From Pardosa pseudoannulata (Eukaryota; Arthropoda; Arachnida; Araneae; Lycosidae), in the NCBI GenBank assembly GCA_032207245.1, contig CM063499.1, positions 29,759,041 through 29,823,040 on the forward strand: a stretch of 64,000 bases of DNA. The letters run 5' to 3'. Below the pieces are notes generated by a model that worked only from the letters and a program-made list of their open reading frames with translations, did no database searches and was not told the DNA's origin. A program made the position numbers and the translations under genes. Positions 34,501-49,685 of this stretch are shown piece after piece. Position 1 is the stretch's first letter. Each line of letters opens with the position of its first letter.

Positions 34501-37500
34501 ATCCACACCTGATCCCATTTAAACATTTCCTGTAGAGGGTGCTAGAATTGTATCAATAATTGAAATACTGACCACTAGGGATAAAGAAAAGGGTTTTCTA
34601 AGGAAGGGACTACTTCCCTCTCAATGTGGTGAACAATTTTAACAGATGTCAATATTTGTAATTGTTATTATTGCAATTTAAGACGGTAATCTATGTAGAG
34701 ATTTGAATGCTCGCCATATTTGCATGAAAGAAATCCATTAGGGCCATCATTTCAGAAATCAGAAAAGAATACAAGTGCATTGAAATGTGTACTAAAATCT
34801 AAACGTTTCTTAGAAAACAAGGATTGTGTTCGATTTACAGAACTGTGGTAAATTCATATCTTATACTAGGAAATAACTAGAAATCCCAAAAAAGTGTACA
34901 TTACTAATTTGTGTACATTACTAATTTTTACCAAAAATGTTGAAAGATTGTTTTCTACAATAAAGAGTAAAAACATTTGTTTGCAATAGAACTGATTACA
35001 TGAAGCTGACAAAGTTAGCATCACTTTCAGTGCATAAGGCATAATAAAAAATGCAGATGAAGGTTTGAATAAGCGGGTTATAAAAGCTGGAAGAATTAAT
35101 TTATTACTATAAAACAGTAGTCTATAAATTACTGATTGTATTATTCTGTTTTTGAATTTTGTCATAAAAGGTATGTAATTTTTAAAAGAAAAATAAGAAG
35201 ATATGTCATATTTCTCAATATTTTTAAAAATTTATCTAATTATTTAAAAAATTTTCTGCAATCGAAACTAGATACACATGTGATAACAAAAGTTTAAAGA
35301 GAAGCCTTTCTAATTTATTTATTAAAAAAATTTTTTTTCTTCTTATTCAAACTACCATAGTGGAAATTTTTAACCAGGAAGATATTATTTCCAAACTTAG
35401 AAGGCTAACTGAAGAACATGCAAGTCTGGAGTACCTCCAGAGCACAATCACCACTGAATCAAGGTAATAGCAATTACAAAGATAGCCAAAATTCTGACAA
35501 CTCCAGTGCAAGAATATCAGCCAATATCAGTATTGTAATATTGGTCTGGATCAAATGGACTGCTTTTCAATGGTATCCCTGAATATCATTTTGTGATATT
35601 TAGCAACATTGGTCAATATTGTCTGATTTCCCTACATATCAGTTTTTGATATTAGCAATATCCACTGAGTGGTAATTTTGACATGCAAACTAATTCATAC
35701 ACTTCTTGAAGTTAAGCCTTTTTCTATTTGTTTAGATCAGGTATGCCCAATTAAAAACTTTTTTCGGCCCAATTGAAATTTTTAACTGTTTATATAGTTT
35801 TAGTCATTTTGACTATAAACACTTGAAGAATTTTAGTTCTTAATGTTTGCAATAATAAATATCACATTATGTATGATAGACTTGATAGTAACCAACGTAA
35901 ACCTGGTCTTTGAGTAGGGTTGGACAGGTTAAGTTCAAATTTGAGTGTTCTAGAATATATCCAATAGAATCGCAATCAAACATTAAGCTAAAATGCCTCT
36001 ACGAAGGGAATAGGACTTAATATTATCAAAAATATATCGCTGAAGATAAATTTCCAAATTTAAGACAATTGGCAATGTGCATTATATCAGCATTTGGAAC
36101 TACTTATCGCTGAGAATTTTTTTCCAAATTAAACCTGGTAAAAACAAAGTGTTGCAGCAGTTTGCTTGATAAAAATATGACCAATCAGCTACGATTCGCG
36201 TCGACTGAATTATCCGTTGATATTAACAAAACCTCTAGTTAAAAAAAAAAAAAAAATCTTGCATTAATTTTAAAATAATACATGTGGTAGTGCTTGTGAA
36301 TAAACTACAATATGTATTTAATAAACTAGTATATTACTAGTATAAATATAATAATATTTTAATCCTTATGATTAGGGAGAAAGGTAAGGTGTTGGGGTTG
36401 ATTATAAATACAGTATAGATAATGTTTATTGTTGTTGTAGTTATGATATATGTATAACACAACTTTTATGTACAGTCGCAGCTGGCACTGTAAAAATGCA
36501 TATTTTGAATATTGCACAACAATAAAATATTTTGAATAATTTGTTGTTTTATTTTTATATGTGCAGTCCACCTCAGTTCAGTAAATTGTTTTTTGGCCCA
36601 CCAACCGATTTGGGCACCCCTAGTTTAGATACTTTACATTTAAAGTTTCCCTTACCTGGCATTTTCTCCCAGAACAAAATCTACTGCAGTCCAGTTCTAC
36701 TGCGTTTGTTTCAGAGCTTTCTGAAGAATTGCAATAATTACAAATAGTTCTTGTGGAGAAAGGTCAGAATCAATTCAATTTTGTTCACATTCAACTAATG
36801 TAGTACCTGTGCATTGAGCTGAACTTCTTAAGTTATTATTTGATGTTAGAAAATTATTTTGTGAATATGGATAGATATCACTGAATATTATTAAATTATC
36901 ATTTTCAGGACATTGTTAACAACATTAAGAAAAACATTAAAAAAAAGTGGGTTTTGTAAACACTGACAAATTTATTAAATTTAATTTTTTAGAATATTTC
37001 TCTTATAAGCAAGACAACTCTTTTACATGCTTTCTTTCAAACAGTTTCAAATTTTAATTCTATATGATGCTGGTCAATATCGACAAACAATCAAAATTTG
37101 ATGTCTGATAATTAGCAACATTCAAAATATTCGTCAACATTTCAACGACATTGACTAATATATCTGTGCTAACCAGGGAATAGAATTAAAAATAAGATAA
37201 ATTATTCTCAATTACAGATGCATTCAGGGTATCTGCCAAAATAAAATTTTTCAAATCCATGACTTTCCCTTATTTAGCAGATCATTTTTCATGACTTTAA
37301 AAAGCTTTCGTTAAAGTATATATGAATAAAACTTCTGATGTACATACAAATAAAATATATGCTTTTAGAGAAATTACAGGAATTTTATCATAAAAAAACT
37401 ATAAGCTTACTTTATAAGTGTTAATAAACTCACATACATAAAAATAAATTGTTGTATCTACATACCTAAATTTAATCATATAGCAATTTTTCAATCAAAA

Positions 37501-39569
37501 TGTTTCCAATTTGAATTCAGGTTACTTTGGTATTATTCAGGTAACCATGAATAATAGCCAAATATAACTCTCTAATGTTTATATACAGTATCCCTAGAGA
37601 TAAACTAATATTTTGTGCAAAAATCTTGATTTTTATTAAAAAATATTATTACATTAATAAAATTTTAATCTACAATTTAAGAAAAAACCAGAATAATATA
37701 CATTTACCCACCCATTAAGCTTTCTTGCTTTGAGTTTCCTTGGTGAACAAATTTTACTTGGCAACATGGTCAATAGGATAATACATAAATATCAAACTCA
37801 GTAACTTCAGCCAAATGACAAGTAAAAATAGAATTAAACAATTCAATGCATTTTTTTTAATCGGTAGTTTAGCGAATCCATGACTTTTACTCATTTTACT
37901 TGAAAAATCAAGACTTTCCATGACAAAATTAATCCATTGTCTAAATCCATGATTTTCCCTGACTTTCCAGGTGCGCGGAAACCATGAATATATTATTCTC
38001 AATTACAGATGCATTTCAAAGAAGCAAATAATTATAAGAAATTTCAGATTACACCTATCAGATAAATAACTAGAGAACATATAGAATAAAAATATTGTTT
38101 AAAATTAAGAGCAAAATTCCACTTGCATTTAAAATTGATATCTAAAATTTGAAGAAATTATTATACCTCAAAATAACTTTTTATCAGTTCTCTGAGTTGT
38201 TTCTTTTTTGGCTGTTCTTTCATTTCTTGAGTAGACACAATTAATTTGCATTCTAATTCCTTCATTGTCCTGTCAAAAGCATTCTGCCAGTTTTCACCTG
38301 GTGAGATCACTTAAACAAAATTAAATTTAACATTAAAGTTGGTTAACAAGAAACTACAAAAAACAAAAATTTTATCTATCCTTATGCTTTAAAAATTTCC
38401 CTTTTCAACATGAAATATTATTTTATTATCACATTTTATGGATGCTTTATTAACATGAGCTTATACCAATAAGCACACGAGAATTCAATACTTATATTGA
38501 AAACATGGCACCAGATAACTTCCAGGTTTATGATCCAGAAAAAAAGAACTGATTAACAAGTGGTGTAGAAAGGTTTAGTTTTATTCTTTTGTATTAGTAG
38601 ATCTTCAACATTTATTTAAACTTTTAAAACAATTAAAAGCTTTTATGATTGTCATAAAACTTTGTTTAATCCTCTTAGAGCACTTAAAGTTTCTCTAAGA
38701 TATACAAAAGAATTTATACCTTCAATGGGTTCATTTTTTAAAATTCATTCATTACTTGTTTGTCATCTATTTGTAGGGGTTTGTTTTACATTTATTAATA
38801 TTAAAAGTCTTGTTCTTTCAGCCTTTTTTGCTAAATTATCTATTTTCTGTTGCAAGTCATTAAATCTGGATGATAACAATTTTATGTTCTAAAATGTAAA
38901 TATTCTAGAGTGGAAGAAAAATTTCACTTAATGTCTAATAGATATTTGATAGTTTCTTTCATTATCTGAGAATAAAAATTTTACTCCAAAGGGGAAAATA
39001 AAAAGTTCATTTTATGTACATTTACAGATGTTTTTAATCTTTTGTATTTGAAAGTCATTGATTTTTTTTTCTTACCATATACAGGGATGAAAGCTAGTCA
39101 GACACTTGAAAATACTGGAATTTAGTCACCAAATTTGAAAAATACTGAACAAATCTGGTATAGTAATTGACAAACATGTCATACAGCTACAACCTTTTTC
39201 ATTCTGTTACCTTATAATAATGAAAGTTGTAAGTTTACTTTGGAGTTAATTTAATCATAAGTTACATTATGTGACGTCTTCAACACTGATATGCATTTGG
39301 AAAATATAGTTGTAGAACAATAGCAACATTTTGGAGCAATCAGAGTAGATGGGGTTTGGAGATTTTGGAGCATTTGGAGATTTGATAAAGGGTTTTGGAG
39401 CAATTAGAGGAAGGATGATTAATTTTTAAATATTATGTAATAAATAAAATATAAATATGATTTAAAGTCTCATAAATCTTTATCTCAGGAGGCTATTCAT
39501 GCAAACAAACTGGTAGAAAAATTTCAAGCAACATTTGATGAATATTTTTGTAATATTTCTACATTCTTG

Positions 39570-39627
<58 letters not shown>

Positions 39628-39789
39628 GTGCACATAAGTTAAGATATAAGAAACTGAGTTAATATAGAAACCAACTTGTTATAAAAACAAGTAGCCTTGT
39701 CTTTCAATCCAAAAATATTTAAAACACATTCAAATCTACAATTCTTTATTTGAGAATGTACAATGATTTTCTGTGCGCATGCACACACA

Positions 39790-39837
<48 letters not shown>

Positions 39838-42201
39838 GAACTGAAAAGCTTATTTAAAATTCAAATTTTTAAAATACATTTCTGCAATAAATTTGCAGTT
39901 GGGGATGGCAAAACTTCTTATAAGGTTGTAAAGTTTGTTGCAAAGGTAGAAGATATTTCAAACAACTTTCTCTCTTATAAAGGCACAGTCACACAGAAAC
40001 ACTATATTAAATATATGTAGTAAAATTAAATCAAAATTGTATAATAAAACTTACATATATATGTAATGATAAGCCTTGTATATTATGATATGGAGATGCA
40101 CACACTCTAAAGGGTATTACCACAACATACATAACATGATATATAAATGTCATACATTTCCCACAAACATACACACTTTTCACTAGCTTTATCAAGCTTG
40201 TAATCCTGCCCTTATTTTAATACAATTTTAAAGTAATAAAGCAAAATTAAAATATTCAAATAAAACACAAACACATGCAAAAAGTTAGTTTTTCATCAAA
40301 TATTGACATTACTAGCTAAATTCTGAAAATAATAAACAATATTGATCTATCTGAGAAACACAGACTTTTACTGACTTTACTGACAATTTTTCAGCTCTGC
40401 ATATATGTATTATATTTAATAAATATTCAATTAAGAATAATTTTAAGCCACTGTCACAAACTATTATGCACTCAATCAAAAAAGTTTTGCTTCTTATGTA
40501 TAGTTACTATCTTCCAGAAAAATTGTAAAAACTATAATCCATTTTCATATAGTAAAAGCGTATTTAGTAAAATATTAACTCATTCTTTTAAAATATCATA
40601 CTTAAAGAAATTAAGCTCCTTGATACTTTAGAAAAAAGCAAATTCATGAAGAACTTAAAATCCTATCTATTCCAAATTCTCTCAAATTCCATAAAAACCT
40701 AAGCTGCATCCACTAAGCAATGAACTTTTCATTAATCTTGTTAGTTATTTCCTATACTTTCTGCTAATCAAAGAAGGCTGTTGGCCATTTTAGCTAAAAA
40801 TCTTTAGTTTTTGTGTGTTGGTCTTTTAAAAAACTATTTATAAAAAATCTATAAAATCTTATAAAAAAATGCAAGAAAAAATTTTAAAACCTAAAAACAT
40901 AAGGGAAAAAAAAATTCAAATATGACTGAATGGTTAGGGTGCTGATCTTTGGTACTGGAATTCATATCCTACTGTGGCATGGATATTCATAGCAATTTGG
41001 AATCTGCTTTAAGCAGTAGGTCATGGTCTCATTAGACCTACTATAGCAAAAATGTAGACCATGAGATCCAAATCAAACCAATATATATATAGTCTGTATC
41101 AGTTATAGGGTCAGCTCAGGGGTCCAGAAAAATCAGACTATATAAGTGGGGTGACCATATATGCGGAACAATACAACCCTATTGAATTGTGACAGGATTA
41201 TATTCACCTCAGAATGTAGTACTCATAAATGAATAATTATACTTTTAAGAACATTTTTAAAATTAACTCAAGAAGTAAAAACTACATTAAAAATATGCAA
41301 TTTTTTTTTTTAGAAATTTATTAGTTTACCTTACTAATCAAAGTACAGCACACATACATACGTACATTCATGTTCAATGTATTTAAAAATAATCAGATAT
41401 ACAAGTTTGCTTCCTTTTGTTGGTTGTTAACACAACTTTTTTCTAAGTTTTTAAATGCTTTTAAATGCTCAACTGCTGCTTCAGAATTAGTAAAATAACA
41501 CCTGAAGTCATGTGTGAGAGAGATAACTTCAACCAATAGACAGATGCTCACTTGTTATTAGGGGGGGACGAGAACTGAGGGAGGTGGAAAACTCCAATGA
41601 TGAGTGTACACAAACATAAAAGGGGGAAAGGGAGGAATATAAAGGCTTGAATTCAGGTCCTCTCTGATTTTGCACCAGTAACAAGAAAAAGAAAATGACT
41701 GTATAAGCGGTGGTCTTTTGGTCACTTTTTGTTTATTTTTATTTGACATGCCAAGTTGCAACTTTTTAATGTCCCTATTTTTTATTATTGTACTACCTAT
41801 TTTATATATTTTCTGAGCTTCATGTTGTTGAATCTATGTATTGCTGTTAACCATACCGAATGGTCATTGTCAAGGTTCCAGTCTAATTATCCCCTAATTA
41901 GACAACGCGTTGGTTACTCATAATTTTTTATGAGAACGTTCTCACCTTCTCGCTTCCTTCTGAGCCGGAGTGTATTAAATTTTTGTTTGGATCACTTTTT
42001 GCCTAGAGGCCTAAATTTATGTTTTGATCTGCTTATGTTCGGAGGTTAAAGTGAAGACCTTACACTTCGCTAGGTACTCCGTTAAACCCAATTACCTTGA
42101 CCTTGCGGTGGGCTTTAACACATGTTCCCTATTAAGTTAGACAGGACTTTAGAAAACTGACCATATAAGCGGGTGACCATATAGCCAGTACTGACTGTAT
42201 G

Positions 42202-42254
<53 letters not shown>

Positions 42255-45200
42255 CTTATCATTGGTTTTTGAGTTCACCTTCCAATCTACTTGAAAAATA
42301 AAACTATTCATTTCTGATTGAGTCTCCATAGCATATGGATGTCCAGGGCCACAAAAACGCGTTTTTTTCTATACCTAAACTTTCTCTTCTTTAGTTATCT
42401 TGTATTATGAACTTGCAAATCCACCCTTTAACACCTTTTTAGTTGTTTATTTTTACACTCATTCTCAATTTTATGCCCACTGATTGAAATCTCAGGATTA
42501 CAAGTACAGACCCATACAATTTCCATTGCACCATGCCATAAAAAACAAGACTATAAAAAGATCACTTACTGCCTCCAGTATATGTTACCAGTTGTTTGCA
42601 AAAATCATTAATGTTGTCTTCAATAGACTTCTTAAGAGCTGTATATTTTAACTGAAAAAGAAGGGGAAAGACATGATGAACATTTTGATTTTTATAAACA
42701 TAACAAGTAAATTGACCACCAGAGAAGTTGAATGCAGTTTTCAGTATACAGGGTATCTGCCAAAATAAAATTTTTCAAATCCATGACTTTTCATGACTTT
42801 CCCTGATTTAGCAGATCATTTTCCATGACTTTAAAAAGCTTTCGTTAAAGTATATATGAATAAAACTTTTGATGTACGTACAAATAAAATAAATGCTTTT
42901 AGAGAAATTACAGGAATTTTATCATAAAAAAATTATAAACTTACTTTATAAGTGTTAATAAACTCACATACATAAAAATAAATTGTTGTATCTACATACC
43001 TAAGTTTAATCATATAGCAATTTTTCAATCAAAATGTTTCCAATTTGAATTCAGGGTACTTTGGTATTATCCAGATGACCATGAATAATAGCCAAATATA
43101 ACCCTATAATGTTTATATACAATATCCCTAGAGATAAACTTATATTTTGTGCAAAAATCTTAACTGATTTTTATTAAAAAATATTATATTAATAAAATTT
43201 TAATCTACAATTTAAGAAAAAACCAGAATAATATACATTTACCCATCCATTAAGCTTTCTTGCTTTGAGTTTCCTTGGTGAACAAATTTTACTTGGCAAT
43301 AGGGTCAATAGGATAATACACAAATACCAAACTCAGTAACTTCAGTCAAATGACAAGTAAAAATAGAATTAAACAATTCAATGCATTTTTTTTAATCGGT
43401 AGTTTAGCGGATCCATGACTTTTACTCATTTTACTTGAAAAATCAAGACTTTCCATGACAAAATTAATCCATTGTCTAAATCCATGATTTTCTCTGACTT
43501 TCGAGGTGCACGGAAACCATGAGTATACTTAAATAACAAATATATTTTACTAAAAAAATAAGATGCTAAGCTATATTCTCCTATAACATAGAAATATTTT
43601 TGTTTCCCTAAAACTGATTTCAATCACGTTTCCATGATGATACATCACCTATAAATAAAACTTAAATTGAGCTGCATTTCCTATGAATATTAATTATTGA
43701 TTTTGATTTTGTAAAAAAACTTTACTCCTACTGATTTCTAAAATGAATATTAAATAGAATTTGGGAGAGGAAAGAAGAGGACACAAGCTGCTATAGTTAA
43801 AATGCAACAAAAATAAAATGTACCTCAGATTTCCGACTTTTAGACAAATTAGAAACTTTATCTTTGCTTAATTCACAAAGCTTCTGAGATTCTTCTTGGA
43901 GTAAACTTCTTTTTGTCATGTTTAAGTATAAAGAAGATACAAAGTTTGAAACCTGAAGGAAAAATAATTTAAATAAATATTCATACATTAAAAACTTTGA
44001 AACTTTATAATTTATAACACAGATCAAGCATATAATTGCTTTCTTTCAGAACTACTTTCATAACTTTATATTTAATCTCTATGATTACCCCCTCTACCCA
44101 CAAATGTTTCTTAATAATGGGATGTTATTAATGTTTATATATTGCTCTGGAAATGCAGTTTTACATATTTACTGCTACTGACAATAAAGTTTAAAAAATA
44201 AAAAATTATATACAATTAAGCTTAATTGCTGTAATAAACCCTTCTGTGGTCATAGACAAGTCTAATGAAGTGCTAAAGGATGAAAATGCATGACAATTTT
44301 TATTAATCGCATTAGATTATTTACATCCATTTGCTTCAATAAAACTGCAATATTAGGCAAATTTAAATGAATATATTCTTAATTTTAATTTTTACTTGTC
44401 TATAGTATCACTAAATTGGAGTAAGAAATGCTTTATAATATACACTGGAACCCACTTAAGACGTTAAATGTTGGGTACATACCTAGTCCCTCTAGCTGGT
44501 TATCTGACACCCATCTGCAGGTGACAGAACTTGCAGAAGAAAGTGCCCTCCCAATTAAAACCAAATTCTATGGTGTAACTAAAAATTTCTCATTCATGCA
44601 TGCAAATACAAAAGTATGTTCTCTCTCTTACGCACACAAAATGTTGTGTTATTTCTAGTAACATTTATTTTAGTTATTCAAGATTTAATGTCACTATAGG
44701 CAAGAATTAGTTGACGATCTAGTTTAGATCTGTTTTAACTTTGTGCCCTTTTAGCCTGGAAACACACAAAAATGTTTTTGGGTATTACTAATTCATAAGA
44801 AAGTTTCCATTAAGAATTTACTGGATCATAGTTTTGTTTTCACTTAGTTTTTGCTTTAGGTGTTCAAGAGACTGGTTTAAATTTAATAATACAGTTGAAC
44901 TTCAATAACTCGACTTCCTATAAGACAAATAATCCACTAACTCGAACTTTTAATCAAGTCCCGAATCATTTCTATACTTTTCTTTAAAAAAAACTGTCTC
45001 GATAACTCGAAGAGAACATCTTCTAAGTTGAAGTTTTTGTGATAGATTTCCCCTATAAAAAACACAATTCTGTTCAAAACTTCGAATGCCAGTCCACTCT
45101 TGACCTTCGAGAACCTTCGTTCACATCTTACTACAATACCTGGAGACCACCGAAGGTACAGACAACACCCTATTTAACTGCGTTCCAAAAGGTGACTTTG

Positions 45201-48200
45201 TGAATGCTAGCAACCTTAAAAATAACTGCTTTTTTTCAAATGCGATTTACATGGTATGTATACTAATTAATATGTAATGAGGCCAAATTTGAGTTTTAAT
45301 AAACCTTTTGAACCTATTCTTCTCTTGTTGTTTACACAGGCTATTAAAAAATTGAAATGCTTACAACTATAGTATTATGGCACATATGAAACCATTTAAA
45401 CCATGCCGACTCATCTCAAGTGGCAGTTGAGAGGAATGGTAGGTAACTTCGATAACTCGAACTTCGGATAAGTCGAATATTTTTGGGGGTCCCCTGGGAC
45501 TTCGAGTTATCGAAGTTCGACTGTATTTCAAACATGTCAGCACAAAGATTAAAGTGCAAGGCTTTATTGACCAGAAAGAGAAAATTTTAAAAGAACTAGA
45601 AAATAAATTCCAAACTGCAAACAGGTTGGACTTCCCTATGACTGTCACATCGTCTGTTAAAATTGATGTTCAACCCGCATATTATCTTTATTTTATTTTT
45701 TCTTTGTAAGTTGCGAGTGGCAACAAATGATATTTTTTAGTAAAAACATGGTTGTTTTTTCATATGCAAGAAAAAATGGCTCTTGAGTTGCTTTTGTGTT
45801 TTGATATATTAATATTATTTACGTTCTAGATTCTTCTATGTGACATTTTCTGTGTTTTAAAGATCCCCCATACATATATATAATAAAAGGTGTTTTATAT
45901 TAAAAGTGCATTGTTTTTGAACAGTTAATTAACGCTATTGAGATCATACTTCTGATTTTGAAACCCAAATGGGACAAGGATACCAATTAACAGCATTGTT
46001 ATTAAATAAGAAACCGATTTTAATTGTTAATTGTAGTCTTAAAAAAAAAAAGGAAAATATGAAGACCTTTTAAAATAAACTTATTATACAGTTCATAGAA
46101 GTGGAATAAAAAACATTCTTCTATATAAATATACACACAATCTATTTTTACTAATCTCCTGGTTAAAAAGGTTTAGAAGTATCAATAACTTGGTTACACA
46201 GAAAAGTTTTTAAGCAGTTTCTACTGTATATAATATGGAAAGTGATGCCTTTGCAAAAATGTGACTTTGCCTCTTATCTTTCAGCAAATATTATTGGAGA
46301 AAATATATATAAGATATTGTAGATAAATTAGATATTGTAGATAAAAGATATTGTAGTTGTGAATGTTAAAAAACATTTTATTTCAAATAAGTAATTTTTT
46401 CCAATTGTTTACATGAGATACATTTAAGATGCAATCAGTCATAATTTTCTCTCATCAGAATTGTTTAAATTTATGAAATACTGATACTTAGGATACAAAT
46501 ATGCAAGATACAGTTCAATGCAAAGGCACAGTTGCTTACCCTTGAAGTTTCAACTTTTATATACAGGGTATCTGCCAAAATAAAATTTTTCAAATACATG
46601 ACTTTCCCTGATTTAGCAGATCATTTTCCATGACTTTAAAAAGCTTTTGCTACAGTATATATGAATAAAACTTCTGATGTACATACAAATAAAATATATC
46701 CTTTTAGAGAAATTACAGGAATTTTATCATAAAAAAAGCTATAAACTTTCTTTATAAGTGTTAATAAACTCACATACATAAAAATAAATTGTTGTATCTA
46801 CATACCTAAGTTTAATCATATAGCAATTTTTCAATCAAAATGTTTCCAATTTGGTATTATCCAGGTGACCATGAATAATATACAAATATAACCCTATAAC
46901 ATTTATATACCTAAAGATAAACTTATATTTTGTGCAAAATATCTTAACTAATTTTTATTAAAAAATAATTATTATATTAATAAAATTTTAATTTACAATT
47001 TAAGAAAAAAACAGAATAATATACATTTACCCACCCATTAAGCTTTCTTGCTTTGAGTTTCCTTAGTGAACAAATTTTACTTGGTTAATAGGATAATACA
47101 TAAATACCAAACTCAGTAACTCCAGCCAAATGACAAGTAAAAACAGAATTAAACAATTCAATGCATTTTTTTTAATCGGTAGTTTAGCGGATCCATGACT
47201 TTCCATGACTTTTACTCATATTACTTGAAAAATCAAAACTTTCCATGACAAAATTAATCTATTGTCTAAATCCATGATTTTCCATGACTTTCCAGGTGTG
47301 CGGAAACCATGTTTATATTAAAAGTGCATTGTTTTTGAACAATTAACGCCATTGAGATCATACTTCTGATTTCGAAACCCAAATGGGACAAGGGCAACAA
47401 TTAACAGCATTGTTATTAAATGATAAGAAACCGTATTTTAAATGTTAATTGTAGTCTTAAAAAAAAGAAATTATCATACAGTTTATAGAAGTGGAATAAA
47501 AAAACATTCTTCTATATAAATATACACACAATGTATTTTTACTAATCTCCTGGTTAAAAAGGTTTAGAAGTATCAATAACTTGGTTACACAGAAAAGTTT
47601 TTAAGCAGTTTCTACTGTATATAATATGGAAAAATGATGCCTTTGCGAAAATGTGACCTTGCAACTTATCTCTCAGCAAATATTATTGGAGAAAAGACAT
47701 CTTGTTTGTAGTTGTGAATGTTAATAAACATTTTATTTCAAATAAGTAATTTTTTCCAATTGTTTACATGAGTTACATTTAAGATGCAATCAGTCATAAT
47801 TTTCTCTCATCAGAATTCGTTTAATTTATGAAATAGATACTTATGATACAAATATGCAAGATAAAGTTCAATGTAATGGCACAGTTGCTTACCCTTGAAG
47901 TTTCAACTTTTATATACTTATCAATAGTAAACATACAGTAATTTGAACAAAAATGTTACTGAAAATTTTAGTATGAAAGTTCTTTTTGACAATTACCTCA
48001 GGGTTAGCTTCTTGGCATCTATATTCCTCAACAGATTTCATAATGGCGTTAGTAAATAAATGTGCCTGGAAATATTCATGTTGGACTTCACATAATTTAC
48101 TATGAACCTGTAAAAGGTTAGATGTAAATATTCTGTATTACATTCTGTAATATTCTGTAAAAAAGTTCACTAGTGATTTAACAAAATATATTCAATAATT

Positions 48201-49647
48201 ATGGTGATTACCTTTCTTTGAATTTTTATATAAAGATCTGTTAAGGTATACGTCTATGTTAAGGTATACGTCTATGAGAACTTTTTTTTTTTTTAAATGT
48301 AGAAACTAGTTCATGTTTTTACATTTTTAGATTTACTTTTTATATTATCATAGAGAATTGCATTAACAAAACTTATTCCTGGAGAGGTTTTTATAAAACT
48401 TCTAATAAATGAAGAAAATTTTGTAAAAATATTGGGTTCTTTGAAGATGTCTAATTTTTTTAATAAATTAAATTATTTCAATATTTTTTGATACAACACA
48501 TTTCTTATACACTGAACTAGTGAATCACCTAAAATCTTAGCTTAATTTACATTTAGTAAAACATTTTGGTCCTTCAAAATCATACACATAACTAATTAAC
48601 TAATTTTCATTAACTTTATATCTAACTATGAGTGTAACATCATTAACAATTATCCAAATTTAAAGCTTTTAGGTCATTCACTAGTAAATACTATCAAAAG
48701 CATTCATAACAATTTTCAACAAAATATTTTAAGAACTTTTTGTGAAATCATATTTCAAGTTTCAACATTTTATTAAAAATACTGTTCTGAGAAAAACGCA
48801 TTTGAAGTTTATGAAAGCAACTTTAACTATTAAAAAATTAAAATACATGTTTAAAATTCCCCACACTTTCTTGCTTCAAAACTTTCTAATTGCCAAGTTG
48901 CTAATTATTAAAAATACTAGAAAAATGTTTAAATTAATCTTCATGAAAATTTAAAAAGTTTTGTCCAATTAAATGCTCTTTAAAAAAGGCTTTCACAATT
49001 TCCGGTTCCGAAGTTGCTACTTCTGTTTTGTTTTGACAACTGTCACTGATGTTTAAACAGCTGAAACTTTTCTTTAAAATGCTGTAGAGACAAAACAATA
49101 AGAGATTTAAAGCCTAAAAGTTGAAATTTTACAAAAGAGAAATAAAAAATTATGATTTTTGGCAAAAAATGATGTTTTCAAAGTAGACAGATACTTTAAA
49201 GAAGTTTAAACCAAATAAATATTCTTTAAAATATAAATAAATTTATGTCGCTGTAAAAGCCCAAAATGCTCAGATTTTGGCATACATCATTGTACCTTGA
49301 ATATTTTTTCTTAATGTAAGCCAAATTGTACCATATCTGCAATTAAAAATATTTATGATATTGCCTTTATAAATTATAAAATTCATTCCACAATAAATAC
49401 CCCCTCAGAAAAAAGTGTAAAAAATTACATGAAATTCATATATATGTATGACTGGAAAAATTTCATGTTTATATAGATTATGTAAGATTGAAACCAGTTG
49501 ATAAAGTATATACAGTGAAACCCGCTAAAAATGTTTTCCAAGGGCTTAACTGATTAAAACTTCTTAAGCAGGAAATCAGGCAATAAGCATTATTTATGCG
49601 TATGCGTATGTAAATGTGTGTATATATATATATATGTATGTGTGTGT

Positions 49648-49685
<38 letters not shown>

